Below are positions 44,901 through 55,273 of a stretch of 64,000 bases of DNA, in pieces. The translations under genes were made by a program, and so were the position numbers. Source of the DNA: Sarcomyxa edulis (Eukaryota; Basidiomycota; Agaricomycetes; Agaricales; Mycenaceae); assembly GCA_009761415.1 (NCBI GenBank), contig QUOL01000015.1, positions 124,001 to 188,000 on the forward strand, in the 5' to 3' direction. The notes under the pieces are model-generated. The model had not been told where the DNA came from. It did not search any database and saw only the letters and a program-made list of their open reading frames with translations. Position 1 is the stretch's first letter. Each line of letters opens with the position of its first letter.

Positions 44901-47900
44901 ACTGAGATTAGGAAAAGTCTTACGAAGGAGGAAAGTAAACGGCAATCGTAAGTTCAGTTTCGTCTTCCCAACGCGTTAGAATGTTAAACTGTTTATTAGC
45001 ATTATATTCGAGCTTATCAAGGGTGAAATGGCATATGTCAAGGATCTTGAGAACATCGAGCTTGTTCGTAATATCTCTTCCACATCATTCGTCGAAGTTC
45101 AGCTCACTGAAGTCATGATAGATGTATGTCAGGCCTTTGCGCGCAGCGGACCCTCCTATCATTCCACCAGAGCGACTGGATCAGTTCATCCTAGATGTCT
45201 TCCACAATTTTGCCGAACTTCACGCCCATCATCGCCGATTGTTGGATCGCCTGCAAGAGATTCAACGGGAGGAGCACCCTCTCATCCGAAGTATCACGGC
45301 TCCAGTCCTCGATGCTGCCCTCAACTTCAGAGAAGCGTACTTGGAATATATACCCAACTATCCCATCGCAGCTTATCGTATTGGTGAGGAAATGGAGAAC
45401 AACGCTGCTTTCAAAGCGTTTGTCGAAGTGGGTACTTTTCTTGAGGAACCGTTCGTCAGAGTTCTGAAGCGACCCCTTTCTTCTAGCAATGCGTCCGGCA
45501 CCCAGATGCTCACCGTCTCGACATGAAGAGTTTCATCAACAGGCCCATTCCTCGATTGCTACGATACGAACTCTTACTCAAAGGTATCTTGGACGAAACA
45601 CCATCTGGACACGAGGACAGAGACTCCATCAACTCGATTCCTAATGTGCTGGAGGTCATCAAGGCCCTTGGGAAGGAAACTGAGCCCGGCGTTGTATCAT
45701 CCAAGCAAAAAGTTGAGATATGGCGGTACAACTCGAACCTCGTCTTTAAGCCTGGAGAATCGATCGTATGTTCGAGCCAAGATATTCCATATCCTTTTCT
45801 GACGTTTCTCTCATTAGGATATGGATTTATTGAACGAGCAACGTTCTTTGATCCATAGCGGGAAGCTTCTTCGTCAGCCCGAGACAGGGTTCGAATGGAA
45901 TGGATGGAGTGAACTCTTTGTACTTCTCTTTGATAATTATAGTAAGTTTCATTGCAACTACAGACCGATTGATCCTTACCTTGATTACAGTGGTCATGAC
46001 AAAACCCAAGGAGAAAGATGGAGTAACGAAATATCATGTCAACCGAAGGGTATGGTGTCTTCATTTTGCGTTTGTGACTTTTGAAATAACGAGTTGATCC
46101 AGCCGATTCCTTTGGATCTACTTACTTTGGTGAATTTCACCGACCCACCAACTCAAAGGGGTGCGGGTATCCTTCGCGGATTGCGAGGCGGAGAACGCCA
46201 CGTAGAAGGAGCAAACCCGTCTACCCCAGGCGTCTCCCCCGATAATCCGACTGATTCCCGCGCAGTATACCCTTGCACGCTTCATCATAATGGTAGATTG
46301 GGCGGTCCGTATATTTTATACGCGGAGTCCGCGCAAATCCGGACGGAGTGGAAGCAGAAATTGGACGAGGCGATTGGATTACGCGAAGCTGTTCAGGAAT
46401 CGAACAAGGTCTTCGAAGTCGAAACACTCAGTACCGATACGTTCCTGGTCCCTTCAATGGTCACTGGTGCTACCCCTCCTTCTTGGAACCACGAGAATTC
46501 ATTCACAGGCAAAGTCACTTGCTCTGTACCATTCAGTATGTTTCTCGGTGCCTCAAAAAGACGCAGCGGTTTCTCATTTCATTTACAGATACGGCTGATG
46601 GTCGTGGATTGGTGGCTATTGGATGTGCTGAAGGGGTCTGGATAGGTTTCCGTCATGATTCCAGATGTAAGTCCATGCCAATCCGGTGTCAACCATGATA
46701 CTGATCACCAGAAACAGCCATGCGTCGCGTGCTCCATGTTAAAATGGTGACTCAATGTGCTATGCTCGAAGACTTCGGCATCTTCCTTGTTCTAGCCGAC
46801 AAAGTCAGTTGTGCTCGTCACCATTCCCATTTGCACAATCTGATTTCCCGTTTGTAGTGTCTTTTCGCTTATCACATCGAAGCACTTGTACCATCGTCTC
46901 CGCAGAGTTCTCATGCCTCCCAAACGCCACAAAAGCTCAATGGTACCAAGGACGTACATTTTTTCAGTGTTGGAACCATGCATGGCCGTACGCTAGTCAT
47001 TTATATGAAGAAGAAGGGGGTCCGTTGCTATTTGATCTTGTACATGTGCTTTTACACCCAACACTGACATTATTTGTGTATAGCTTGACAGCGTGTTCCG
47101 TGTACTGGAGCCAGTAGTCGAGAAAATCAATGAGAAGGTCAAAGCTCCTGCAGGCTTTGGTTCTCGCCTCGGTTTCCGTTCTGCAAGATCAGAGTGGTTC
47201 CGCGTCTACAGAGTAAGTGCTCCGTTCCAATGATCATACGTAGCTAACAACATGTTTCACAGGATTTCTTCCTGCCTTCAGAATCCTTCGATCTCATTTT
47301 CCTCAAAGCCAAGATTGCCGTTCTGTGTACTAAAGGCTTCGAGATTATGGATCTGACTGAGTATGTCCGGACACGTTGTACACGATTTCCCCTCAACTGA
47401 TGTACAACCCTCATAGTTTCAAGAGTGTCACCATTCCATTGCGCGACGATCCTCGATTAGAGAAGTTAGCCAAGCGATGTGAATCCTGTCGTCCTATGGG
47501 AATGTTCCGTTCTGGAGAAGACGAATTCCTACTATGCTATGACGGTGCGTTTGAGACCATTCAGGATTAATTGGAGCATTCTGACGCTCGCTTTCCCTCC
47601 AGAGTTCGGCCTGTATGTCAATAAGCACGGTGACCCGAGCAGATCTGCCGGGACTATCGAGTGGGAGGGTACAGCCGAACGCGTCGCCTTACATCACCCA
47701 TACGTCCTTCTGTTCGACAGCCGATTCATTGAAATCCGCCACGTCGAGACAGGTCGACTCGCTCAAATCATCTCTGGCAATGACGTTCGCTGCATTTGGG
47801 ACGGCCGAGGTCTCAATGCACACACGGTAACTTCACATGGGCAAGACGGTTTCGACGATCGTATGGTACAAGAAGCACGCGTGCATGGTGTTATGAACGC

Positions 47901-48090
47901 CCCAGAACCCACCGCCCAACAAGGGACGAGACCATCGAGAGCTGTTGCGCAACATGTATTTGAGCTCATACCGACTATACCTCTATACCTCCCTGGATCT
48001 TTGGCCTCTCCATCTACTATGACATACTTCCAATCCTCTTCCCCTCCTCGCTCTCCACCGTTGCAGCCTTCCGCGTCCTGGAGATCATGA
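41971..48090 (+). CDS. ROM2: ROM2-like Rho1 guanine nucleotide exchange factor with two DH domains
   Basis: Activator of Rho1 in the cell-wall integrity pathway. The ATG at 41971 gives MSAVAQAPSSPSPGDEDLQYLYDEVWASF. A Ser/Pro-rich N-terminus of about 450 residues is followed by a DEP domain (FVNFSLLSHIAVQLRDKV to EDVYMFLDDQEG). A first DH domain follows (IIHKVISKEEQYVQDLDIVESSFIKPLR, HLQKYPVLLEAIFHET), then at once a second (SIIFELIKGEMAYVKDLENIELMYVRPLR, RPIPRLLRYELLLKGILDET). Next are a PH domain (LIHSGKLLRQPETGFEWNGWSELFVLLFDNY) and a C-terminal citron-homology domain (FNTADGRGLVAIGCAEGVWIGFR to the LPGSLASPSTMTYF tail). Roughly 1,750 residues over about 15 exons. The order DEP-DH-PH-CNH is that of yeast Rom1/Rom2. 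Confidence 0.92.
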
Positions 48091-48453
48091 TCCTAATTAT
48101 CATTTACTCACAATCTTAATGAAAATATCATATTTCTGGCAGCGCCAGGTTATATTTCCTTTTCACTGGTGACTTGCCCTGACGATATAACGCAGCCTCG
48201 AGATCTTTGCTCAAGTATTCCAGCTAAGAATGATACAGTAAATTCGTCTTCAGTGCGGTCCCCTACGAAAAAAAGCCCCATCTACTCCTCTCAAACAATG
48301 TCTTCTGCTCAGTGCTCAAAGGTAAGATTTGGAGCAGTTTGAGAGGTCTTATCGGAGAGAAAGGTAATTCGCGGACGGTGGCATGGCAAAGGGCAGAAGT
48401 TCGTAGGTAGCCGTAGATTCGGATACGCCACGCGAGTAAAATAGTCCTTTCAG
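48091..48453. other. Spacer lacking the kinase N-lobe
   Basis: About 360 bp between the RhoGEF stop and the first kinase-like codons. I searched it for a Gly-rich loop, VAIK-type Lys or HRD motif in plus-strand frames and found none. It supports a truncated kinase downstream. Confidence 0.45.
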
Positions 48454-49065
48454 AGCTGATCTCGAGTTCGCAAAAAAGTACGAACATTCCCCCAGTGGAC
48501 ACCTTGAACCGAAAATAGTACGTACAGGCCTATCGTGTGTCTTGTCAAAACTGACTAGACACTCGGACTGTAGGGAACGCCCTACTTCATGGCTTGTGAG
48601 ACTGCAACCCAGGCGTATCTGCATATCGAGGATAATCTCGACTGTCTCGATCCCACGCCCCCTGTTTTCTGCCATGACGTAGAATCATTATGGTGGATCC
48701 TCGTGTACCTTCTGTTTTCCACTTATCCTGCGGGCCATGTAATCGACAAGCAATCCGATTGGGTCGATACTTTCAAGAAGATATTCTCTCCCTTTTCGGA
48801 CCTCCCCAACGATCGTGAACGATTCGTCAGGGGGGCTACTCTTCGTACACCATATATCTCCAAGCTTCCAGAAAGGTTCCACGATGAAGCTCGGGCGCTC
48901 AGTGGAATCATAATGAAGATAAATAATCACTACAAACGTTTGGAGGCTCTAGCTGCGTTCCCCGACAGTTATGAAGCCTTCTCTGGCATCTATGATCTCG
49001 CAGAATCCTTCAAAGAAGCGACTTCCCTTGCGTATAGTGGACCCACGAAGGCCATCGCTATATAG
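48454..49065 (+). pseudogene. FunK1-type protein kinase fragment, C-lobe only
   Basis: Remnant of a fungal-specific FunK1 protein kinase. After an acceptor at 48453, the frame gives ADLEFAKKYEHSPSGHLEPK (the position of the DxE/DFG-equivalent DLE segment). An intron follows (about 48514-48573), then GTPYFMACETATQAYL, the activation-segment end and P+1 loop, and TPPVFCHDVESLWWILVYLLF, the typical FunK1 helix-F region. The C-lobe continues to the stop at 49063-49065. The N-lobe, ATP-binding Lys and HRD catalytic loop are missing, because the RhoGEF ends only 360 bp upstream. A short protein starting at the ATG at 48589 is possible but would not be an active kinase. Confidence 0.7.
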
Positions 49066-49346
49066 CAAAGAGGACGAAAGCGGGGTTCATCAGTAGAAAG
49101 ATTTCGAGAGAGCCTGGATGTCCTTCGTCCTAGGGGACCGACGGGTATATCAATTTTGTATCATTAGTATACTGTAGATCATAATGTGTAGGTTAGCATC
49201 AGTATAGAAGACAATTGAAGGAGAGAGCAAGTATGACGCCTCGGTATTCTTATACGCCACATTCCTTTTTGGGCTGCCGCTCCTGACTTACTCATCCGGG
49301 CAGGTTACGCGTTCGTGACCTTCGATCTTAGACTATCTCCACATTC

Positions 49347-50440
49347 ATGTTCATGGCTTCTGAATCTCAACAAGAAATTAATTTGACAGTCACACATCGC
49401 GGGACACTCTACTCACTGTCTCTCCTTCCCGAGACCACCCTCGAATCTCTACAAGCCAGACTCGAAGAATTGACTTCTGTCCCGCCATCTCTGCAGAAAC
49501 TGTTATACAAGGGGAAGAATTCCAAAGCCTCCTCGCCAGATCTTACACTTGTTCAAGCAGGTTTCAAAGATGGTATGAAGGTCCAAATGTTAGGCTCTAC
49601 AATCCAGGAGGTCGGCGGATTGCGAGCTACAGACGATGAGCAGAAGAAGCGAGACAGAATACTACGTGAGAGAGCTCTCAAGGTACCCGCAAAGGTCCGT
49701 AGGTTCCATTTCTTCCTGTTGCAAGACACTAACTCGTTACAGCTTCGCTCAACGGCGTCACCCAGTAAAGCCTCTGCCAACTATACCTTCCATCAATTGA
49801 CGCCGCTGGCTCATCTTCCCAATCCATCATCAGCTCTTTCACTGCTGACCCGACTTGCCAATGACCCGGCGATTACCCATGTCATGCAGAAACATCAATT
49901 CTCAGTCGGCGTCCTCACCGAGTTGGCACCCCATGAGCATCCAAATTTACTTGGCCTAAATACTAACGCAGGGGAAAGCATCAAACTACGCCTCCGTACA
50001 AATGCGTATGATGGCTTCCGGACATATAAAGACGTCCGGAGAGTGCTCTGCCACGAATTGTCACATAACGTATGGGGAGATCATGACAATAATGTGAGTG
50101 GCCTTTTCTATCTGCAGTACCATTTACTCAATCTGATGCTTTGTAGTTCAAGGAACTGAACTCGCAGCTCAATAGAGAAGTCGCAGAATTTGAACGAGCG
50201 CAGAGCGAAGGAACTCATTATCTCTCAGGTGGGGGAGATGTCTATGAGCCCTCGTCAGAACTAGAGGCGGAGCCACATATACATATCTTAGGCGGAGGGA
50301 ATTCTTCCGCTGGAATTACCCTCGACGAGTCGCGGGAAGATCGACGCCGGAGAGTTCTGCAGGCTACGATGGATCGTCTGCGGAAGGAAGAGGAGGATAT
50401 TGAGGATAGCTGTGGCACTCAAGCAGGGCCTGTAGGATGA
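49347..50440 (+). CDS. Ubiquitin-like/WLM-domain metalloprotease (Wss1-related)
   Basis: Predicted zinc metalloprotease of the Wss1/WLM family, linked in yeast to repair of DNA-protein crosslinks. The ATG at 49347 (or 49353, MASES) opens a ubiquitin-like domain of about 75 residues (INLTVTHRGTLYSLSLLPETTLESLQARL, LQKLLYKGKN, LVQAGFKDGMKVQMLG). After an intron the WLM domain follows: THVMQKHQFSVGVLTELAP, LGLNTNAGESIKLRLRTNAYDGFRTYKDVRRVLCHELSHNVWGDHDNNF. HELSH with the following GDHD supplies the metal ligands and catalytic Glu. The C-terminus is charged and ends GTQAGPVG at 50438-50440. Two introns. This is the UBL-plus-WLM arrangement seen in plants and some fungi; no SHP or SIM motif is clear. 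Confidence 0.88.
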
Positions 50441-50547
50441 ATGAACCTGATCTCTTAACTCACAAGAAGTGGGCCTAAGTATAAGTGGCGACGATCTCGG
50501 TGAGCCGTTGACAATGGTTTATTCTACTTCCTGGCTTTCAGAGTTGC

Positions 50548-50558
50548 AAAAAGAAAAA
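50548..50558 (-). terminator. RNA polymerase III terminator of tRNA-Ile
   Basis: On the minus strand TTTTTCTTTTT begins 7 nt after the tRNA 3' end, as expected for a pol III stop signal. Confidence 0.75.
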
Positions 50559-50564
50559 GATCAA

Positions 50565-50638
50565 TGGCCAACATGGGGGTCGAACCCAGGACCTTGGCGT
50601 TATTAGCACCACGCTCTAACCAACTGAGCTAGCCGGCC
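50565..50638 (-). tRNA. tRNA-Ile (anticodon AAU)
   Basis: 74 nt, no intron. The acceptor stem GGCCGGC pairs with GTTGGCC with two G-U pairs, and the discriminator is A. The D arm is GCTC-AGTTGGTTA-GAGC. The anticodon arm TGGTG-CTAATAA-CGCCA has anticodon AAT at 50602-50604. The T arm is CTGGG-TTCGACC-CCCAT with a C-T mismatch at its base. The A and B box sequences (TAGCTCAGTTGG and GGTTCGACCC) are good. AAU is read as IAU after deamination. Confidence 0.95.
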
Positions 50639-50811
50639 ATGCAAGAAGCATAGGGTTATGTATATCCATCCAGCAAACCCACCGCTCCAAGTTTGTGCTG
50701 ATGAGTTTTGGAACAAGTGACTCGGTCAGTAATTCACCGCATACCTGCATTGGCAGTAGATCACCTTAACAAGCCCGTCTCATTCAAGTTCGTTCTACAG
50801 GGAAAACTACC

Positions 50812-52410
50812 ATGGACTCTGTGTATGTGGACGCCAAGTTCAAACACTTGGTTTGCACAAATGCAAGTCCTTCCGATGCCGAAACTCACGAAATTCGGGA
50901 TATAATATCCCAAGAACGCGCTTATCTGTCTGCTCTTGCATCACAGATAAAGGACCAAGAGGCCATTCTTCAAAAGCTCCTGCTCGAGAGCACGGAACTT
51001 TCTAATCGTATCCACCGTTTTGAAGCCACTATTTCCCCCGTACGCCGTATACCTCCCGAACTCGTCGCCGAGATATTCCAATTATGCTGTCCGACGAGAA
51101 CCACTCTCCCTCCATGCCACCGCACACCCCAACTGATACTGACCCAGATCTGCAGCGGATGGAGAAAGGTGGCTTTGGAGCTGAAGCCATTATGGAACTG
51201 TGTCTTGTTCACCCATACGCCTCCGAGATGGTTGCGGACAGGCGTGGTAATAAGTCAGGCCGACATTGAGCGTGCGGGGGCTTGGATCTCTCAGGCTGGG
51301 TCTATGCCTCTCGACCTTGCGTTGAATTATCGCTACTATGACTCTGCCTATCATCCAGTCCGAACTCTACTTCTTCCCCACGTCCGCCAATGTCGCGATA
51401 TCAACCTTTTCGTGGCGGGGAATTCCCTACGCCCTCTTATGGACCTACCGATGGGATCCTTTGATATGCTAGAATCATTGAAAGTCTCCATCAATATTGG
51501 TTCGCTGAAGTTTTGGCCATCCGCATTGAAATCTGCTCCACGACTTCACTCACTCATCGTCGAGTCTGAGTTCACAGACTCGGATCTGCAATCCATGGCT
51601 ATATCGACCCCATGGTCCCAGCTGACTCATTTTGAAATCTGCGGTTTCCACCTTCGTGCTGATGACCAAAGCCTAGTTTTCAAGCTTTCCAGCTTCTTCA
51701 ACATCTTACAGAGCTGTACTACTCTTGTCGAGTGCTACCTCGATCTTGGATTCCACGACAGCAACGCCGATGATTACACATCCATCGTGGTACTACCTCG
51801 TTTGCGCGCACTTCGTCTTGCAGATACTTTTTGCTTCGATCGTGGCGCTCTCATATTGTTCCAACATCTCACGCTCCCAGCTCTTGAAGAACTCGAGATC
51901 ACATTCACTGATGACTTTCCCATCGCCGAATTTGCGTCTCTCGCATCGCGCTCTGCTTTTACTCTGAAGAAGCTTGCGGTGAGAGGTATCCTAGACTACG
52001 GTGTGGACGTTCTGTTTGCGAACCTCCTTCATATTGTCTCTGATCTTCAAGTCCTCGATCTTTTGGGGTGTATCGAGGCGAGGAACTTGACCAGAATTGC
52101 CGAGTATGAACTGGTTCCCCGGTTGCACACTCTCGGTCTAGTGGCTGCTAATCATATCGAAATCAAGGATGAATTACTTGCAATGATTCAGTCTCGACGA
52201 CCGCGTCACTCTCACCCACATTCTCGGGAATCCCCGCGAGTGCCTTTGGAAACCCTTACCTTGAAGTACTTCGATGATCAAACTTATCAACACTTCTGTC
52301 AAATGGCAGATTTTCATCAGTGGAAGGCAGACGGGTTGGACATTCGTTTCGTGAAACTCCCTCTCTCTAGAGACCGTTCCTCCGCCGTTGAAGACTCCTT
52401 GATCCCATAA
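50812..52410 (+). CDS. Single-exon F-box/LRR-like protein with coiled coil
   Basis: 532 residues in one exon, a member of a large mushroom-specific F-box family. The ATG at 50812 has good context (CCATGG). Residues 25-70 form a coiled coil (ERAYLSALASQIKDQEAILQKLLLE). The F-box begins at RIPPELVAEIFQLCCP, followed by ICSGWRKVALELKPLWNCV. The rest holds irregular leucine-rich strands (LPRLRALRLADTF, LTLPALEELEITF, LQVLDLLGCIEA). Likely SCF receptor, substrate unknown. The absence of introns contrasts with its neighbours but is normal for this family. It lies next to tRNA-Ile and just upstream of a MITE. Confidence 0.85.
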   Translation: MDSVYVDAKFKHLVCTNASPSDAETHEIRDIISQERAYLSALASQIKDQEAILQKLLLESTELSNRIHRFEATISPVRRIPPELVAEIFQLCCPTRTTLPPCHRTPQLILTQICSGWRKVALELKPLWNCVLFTHTPPRWLRTGVVISQADIERAGAWISQAGSMPLDLALNYRYYDSAYHPVRTLLLPHVRQCRDINLFVAGNSLRPLMDLPMGSFDMLESLKVSINIGSLKFWPSALKSAPRLHSLIVESEFTDSDLQSMAISTPWSQLTHFEICGFHLRADDQSLVFKLSSFFNILQSCTTLVECYLDLGFHDSNADDYTSIVVLPRLRALRLADTFCFDRGALILFQHLTLPALEELEITFTDDFPIAEFASLASRSAFTLKKLAVRGILDYGVDVLFANLLHIVSDLQVLDLLGCIEARNLTRIAEYELVPRLHTLGLVAANHIEIKDELLAMIQSRRPRHSHPHSRESPRVPLETLTLKYFDDQTYQHFCQMADFHQWKADGLDIRFVKLPLSRDRSSAVEDSLIP

Positions 52411-52669
52411 ACCAAATACGTTCAGGCTAGCTACAATCCGGACAACATTGTCCTGCCCTACAAATATCCGCCAAGTTGATCTACCCCCGAACCACGCACC
52501 ATCTCTACGTGCTTTACATCTCAGGCTAGACCCTTTGGATAGAAACACACGATAGAGTTGAGGATTGAGGATGAAGAGGTTGAGTAATCGTCGGTTGGAG
52601 GATTCGATTTTCTTGCGATTTTCACCTCGTATGCGCTTGCCTCACGCATCACCTCTTATAGAGGCAGAA
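52411..52669. other. 3' flank of the F-box/LRR gene
   Basis: About 260 bp between the F-box stop and the MITE. Nothing recognisable. Confidence 0.45.
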
Positions 52670-52672
52670 TAA

Positions 52673-53199
52673 CACCGGGGGCAAAGTGATCGGCACCTGG
52701 GTGGAATGCGCCTACCGGCGCACCCAAGGCGTACCCACTCGAGCACTCACCTGTGCACCCAACCAAGCACCTCAGTGCCACGCGGCAACCGCGACTGACA
52801 CGCATGTTCAGTAGGACATCATGATTGGTAATCAGTGTCAATGCAAGTGCAAGTCTTTGTTTTGCACCTTGCCATCAGGACTAATAGGCTCGGATTCCGA
52901 TGACATTCAATTGTGCTGCATCTTACTTGTGCTCGTACAGGGAAACATTGGGCAGTTCTTAGATGTAGATATAAGTAATTTGAGACCCAAAATAAAGCTC
53001 AAAGCTCAGAGCAGTGAAAGGCGGAAAGAAATCACTGTCAGATAAAATATGGAAGGATAGGCCTTTGTTCGTCAAGTTTCTTGGATGTGCCGGAATCTGA
53101 TCCGACGTCGACACGTGTTGGCTGGGTGCTCAGCTGGGTGCGCCTCGGGTGCGCCAGTAGGTGCATTCCACCCAGGTGCCTATTGATTTGCCCCCGGTG
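52673..53199. mobile_element. PIF/Harbinger-like MITE, 527 bp, with long TIRs and TAA target duplication
   Basis: The left end (52673-52746) and the reverse complement of the right end (53126-53199) match at about 63 of 74 positions, both starting CACCGGGGGCAAA. They are bracketed by the trinucleotide TAA on each side (52670-52672 and 53200-53202). A 3-bp TAA target duplication is the PIF/Harbinger hallmark. The interior (about 380 bp) has no transposase frame, so this is non-autonomous. It lies 288 bp upstream of the polymerase delta p12 ATG. Family is inferred from the duplication, not from a transposase. Confidence 0.85.
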
Positions 53200-53202
53200 T
53201 AA

Positions 53203-53487
53203 GTGGAACCATCGGGTTAGATTGCAAGGCACAAGAGATAATCCTGGTGTACCCTTAAGATACGATAGTGATACGATCCGATGCGAAATAAGTGCAGCTC
53301 CGAGTCTGAGTCCTCAGGCCTCAGTCCTCAGTCCGTAATTTTGAGTCGACATCCGACGTCACGTGTTTGGCACAGAGTCGTTTGCCCAACACGGCTGGTG
53401 GCGGCCACTCATTTCAAACCCATTTGTGAACACTCTTGCAACTTTTTCACTTGTTTTTCACTCAACTCCTACTCAACTCTCACATTC
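53203..53487 (+). promoter_or_regulatory. Proximal promoter and 5' UTR of the POLD4-like gene
   Basis: 285 bp between the MITE and the start codon. It contains CTCAGTCCTCAG repeats near 53310-53330 and ACGTCACGTG near 53355-53365 (a CACGTG-type E-box in GTCACGTG). No TATA box seen. Confidence 0.4.
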
Positions 53488-54371
53488 ATGCCTCCTTTGA
53501 GAACAACCATCACTAGATCCAAGTCCGCATCTATCGCGGCATCTACAAAACAAGCAGTTCTTGGCTTTACCTCGGCCAAACGCACGGCTTCTAACAATGC
53601 CGGCAAGAAATCCAGTCGGACGAGTTCTACTCCTGTGAATCGCAGTGTCAAACAAGTCGTCAATATTGACAGTAGCAGCAGCGAAGAAGGTGACGACAGT
53701 GATGTGGCTGAAGACGACGTGAAGGTCGAAGATAAAGAGGAGGATGAAGACTCGGAACGGTCGCCGATTCGAGCATCTACAAAGAGTAAACCCTCGAAGA
53801 AGGGCGAGAAGGATGGTGGTGTTACACGATCGAAGAAAGGAGCAAAGAAAACGGAGGCTGCTGTTGAGAAGCCAAAACTGACAGTAGAGAAGTTGAGTCT
53901 GGAGTTGCAGGACAAGGCAGGCAGGTGGACGAAACACTATGGGGTCGTGAGGGAAAAGATGGGAAACATTCAGCCAGGTGCGTATATGCTAATGTATGCG
54001 TCGTAAAACATATCTGATTTCAGTTTTCTGTCGTAGTACACGGCGAAGGCCAAACTAAAGTTCACCATATCCTCCGTGTTTTCGATCTGTACGTTTTGCT
54101 ACGTATATCTACTATACGTGCTAGTCTAATAGCCGCATATATTCAGGTCATATGAATATGGTCCCTGCATTGGCGTCTCTCGTATAGAACGATGGGAACG
54201 AGCAGCAGCCCTTGGCTTGAATCCTCCACCTGAGGTATGTCTCATGCTGCTTGCACCCCTATTCACTTAACTCATCCGTTTTGTGACGATCAGGTCCGCG
54301 AGATTCTATCGACCAAACAAGCTATCGACGAAACCAGATTCTCTCAGTCAGTCTTCCACGATGAAGTCTGA
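53488..54371 (+). CDS. DNA polymerase delta small subunit p12 (POLD4/Cdm1 type)
   Basis: Smallest subunit of replicative DNA polymerase delta. The ATG at 53488 opens MPPLRTTITRSKSAS, then TKQAVLGFTSAKR, which resembles a PCNA-interacting Q..L..F motif. A basic/acidic low-complexity linker follows (DSSSSEEGDDSD, EDKEEDEDS). The conserved C-terminal core is VHHILRVFDLSYEYGPCIGVSRIERWERAAALGLNPPPEVREIL, matching the F-D-YGPC.G..R..RW.RA..LGL.PPPEV block of human POLD4 and S. pombe Cdm1. It ends FSQSVFHDEV at 54369-54371. Four exons, about 235 residues; larger than human p12 (107) because of the linker. The assignment rests on the C-terminal block. Confidence 0.9.
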
Positions 54372-55273
54372 TCTTACTTGCTGCTTCAATAGTCGTCCTC
54401 TTTGCTATTCGTGCGTCTCTCATTCTTCTATTCCGTATCCGAAAAACTCGATACTCATGAATCCCTACTTTCCGTAGATACTGTACTCCTGCTTCAATTC
54501 ATTATTATACCAAGATTGCATTCTCATCGCTTTCCATGAACATTGCTCTGTATTTCATGTTTATAGGTGCTCTACCTACTACCGCCATCGTATTTCCGGT
54601 TCTCGACTCTGCCGCGCAATATATGCATCATTTTCCAGTCAATCAACAGATTGTGGCTGACGAATTCCGTGGAGTCCCAGCAAAAATAATAATAACAGGT
54701 GCTCACCCTGAATGTAAAAGGACCCTTTGAAGCTCTAACGATGAACAAGAATACAGGTAACGGTTCGTTGAATGCATCTGGATCCACCTCGAAGAGTCAC
54801 AAGGTCTCACAGAAGAGTGGCTCCGAGGAATTTGTGTATTGAACACTCAACGTTGCAACGATCGTGCTACTGAGGCCTGCTTGATTCTGGTCCAGCGCCG
54901 AGGGGAAACGGGACCACGGAGTTTTTTGTGGCATGATCATGATGCCTGATGTCTGTTATAGCTATTGACATCTGTTGTCCTAGGGCGCCCAGCGCCTGTC
55001 CAGATGAGTCCGCGGTGATCAACCTTGCAAGCTTCTCCCAGTCGACCACCAAGAGCCCAAAAGATCCACGGAAATGATTCAACAGATACAGCTGGCATGA
55101 ATACCCTGATGGAACGGGATATCCATCCTGACATCTCATGCAATGCTATCCCATAAATACTAACACTAGTCTCGGGAGTATGTTCTCACCGCACTGTCGA
55201 CCTCCGCTCCGTAGGCAAGTATAACTCACATCTTCTTATGACGTGTCATTGATGATTCTGAACAGCTAATACG
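54372..55273. other. Spacer with possible gene remnant
   Basis: 902 bp between the p12 and F-box-like genes. Plus-strand open frames at 54536-54730 and, after a possible acceptor at about 54755, to 54950 (RFVECIWIHLEESQGLTEEWLRGIC) look somewhat protein-like, but I recognise no family and see no start-to-stop gene. Treat as unassigned. Confidence 0.35.

Larger units (their letters stand above)
50441..50811. other. Spacer with a tRNA gene
   Basis: 371 bp between the WLM and F-box genes. Its only recognised content is the minus-strand tRNA-Ile and its terminator. Confidence 0.6.

Noticed and set aside
53473..53937. Minus-strand frames of ~150 codons opposite the p12 gene
   Set aside because: Shadow of the low-complexity charged linker; the plus-strand frame has the family motif.
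54867..55143. Overlapping minus-strand frames of 68-90 codons
   Set aside because: Two frames overlap, neither has a known motif, and no splice or start support was seen.
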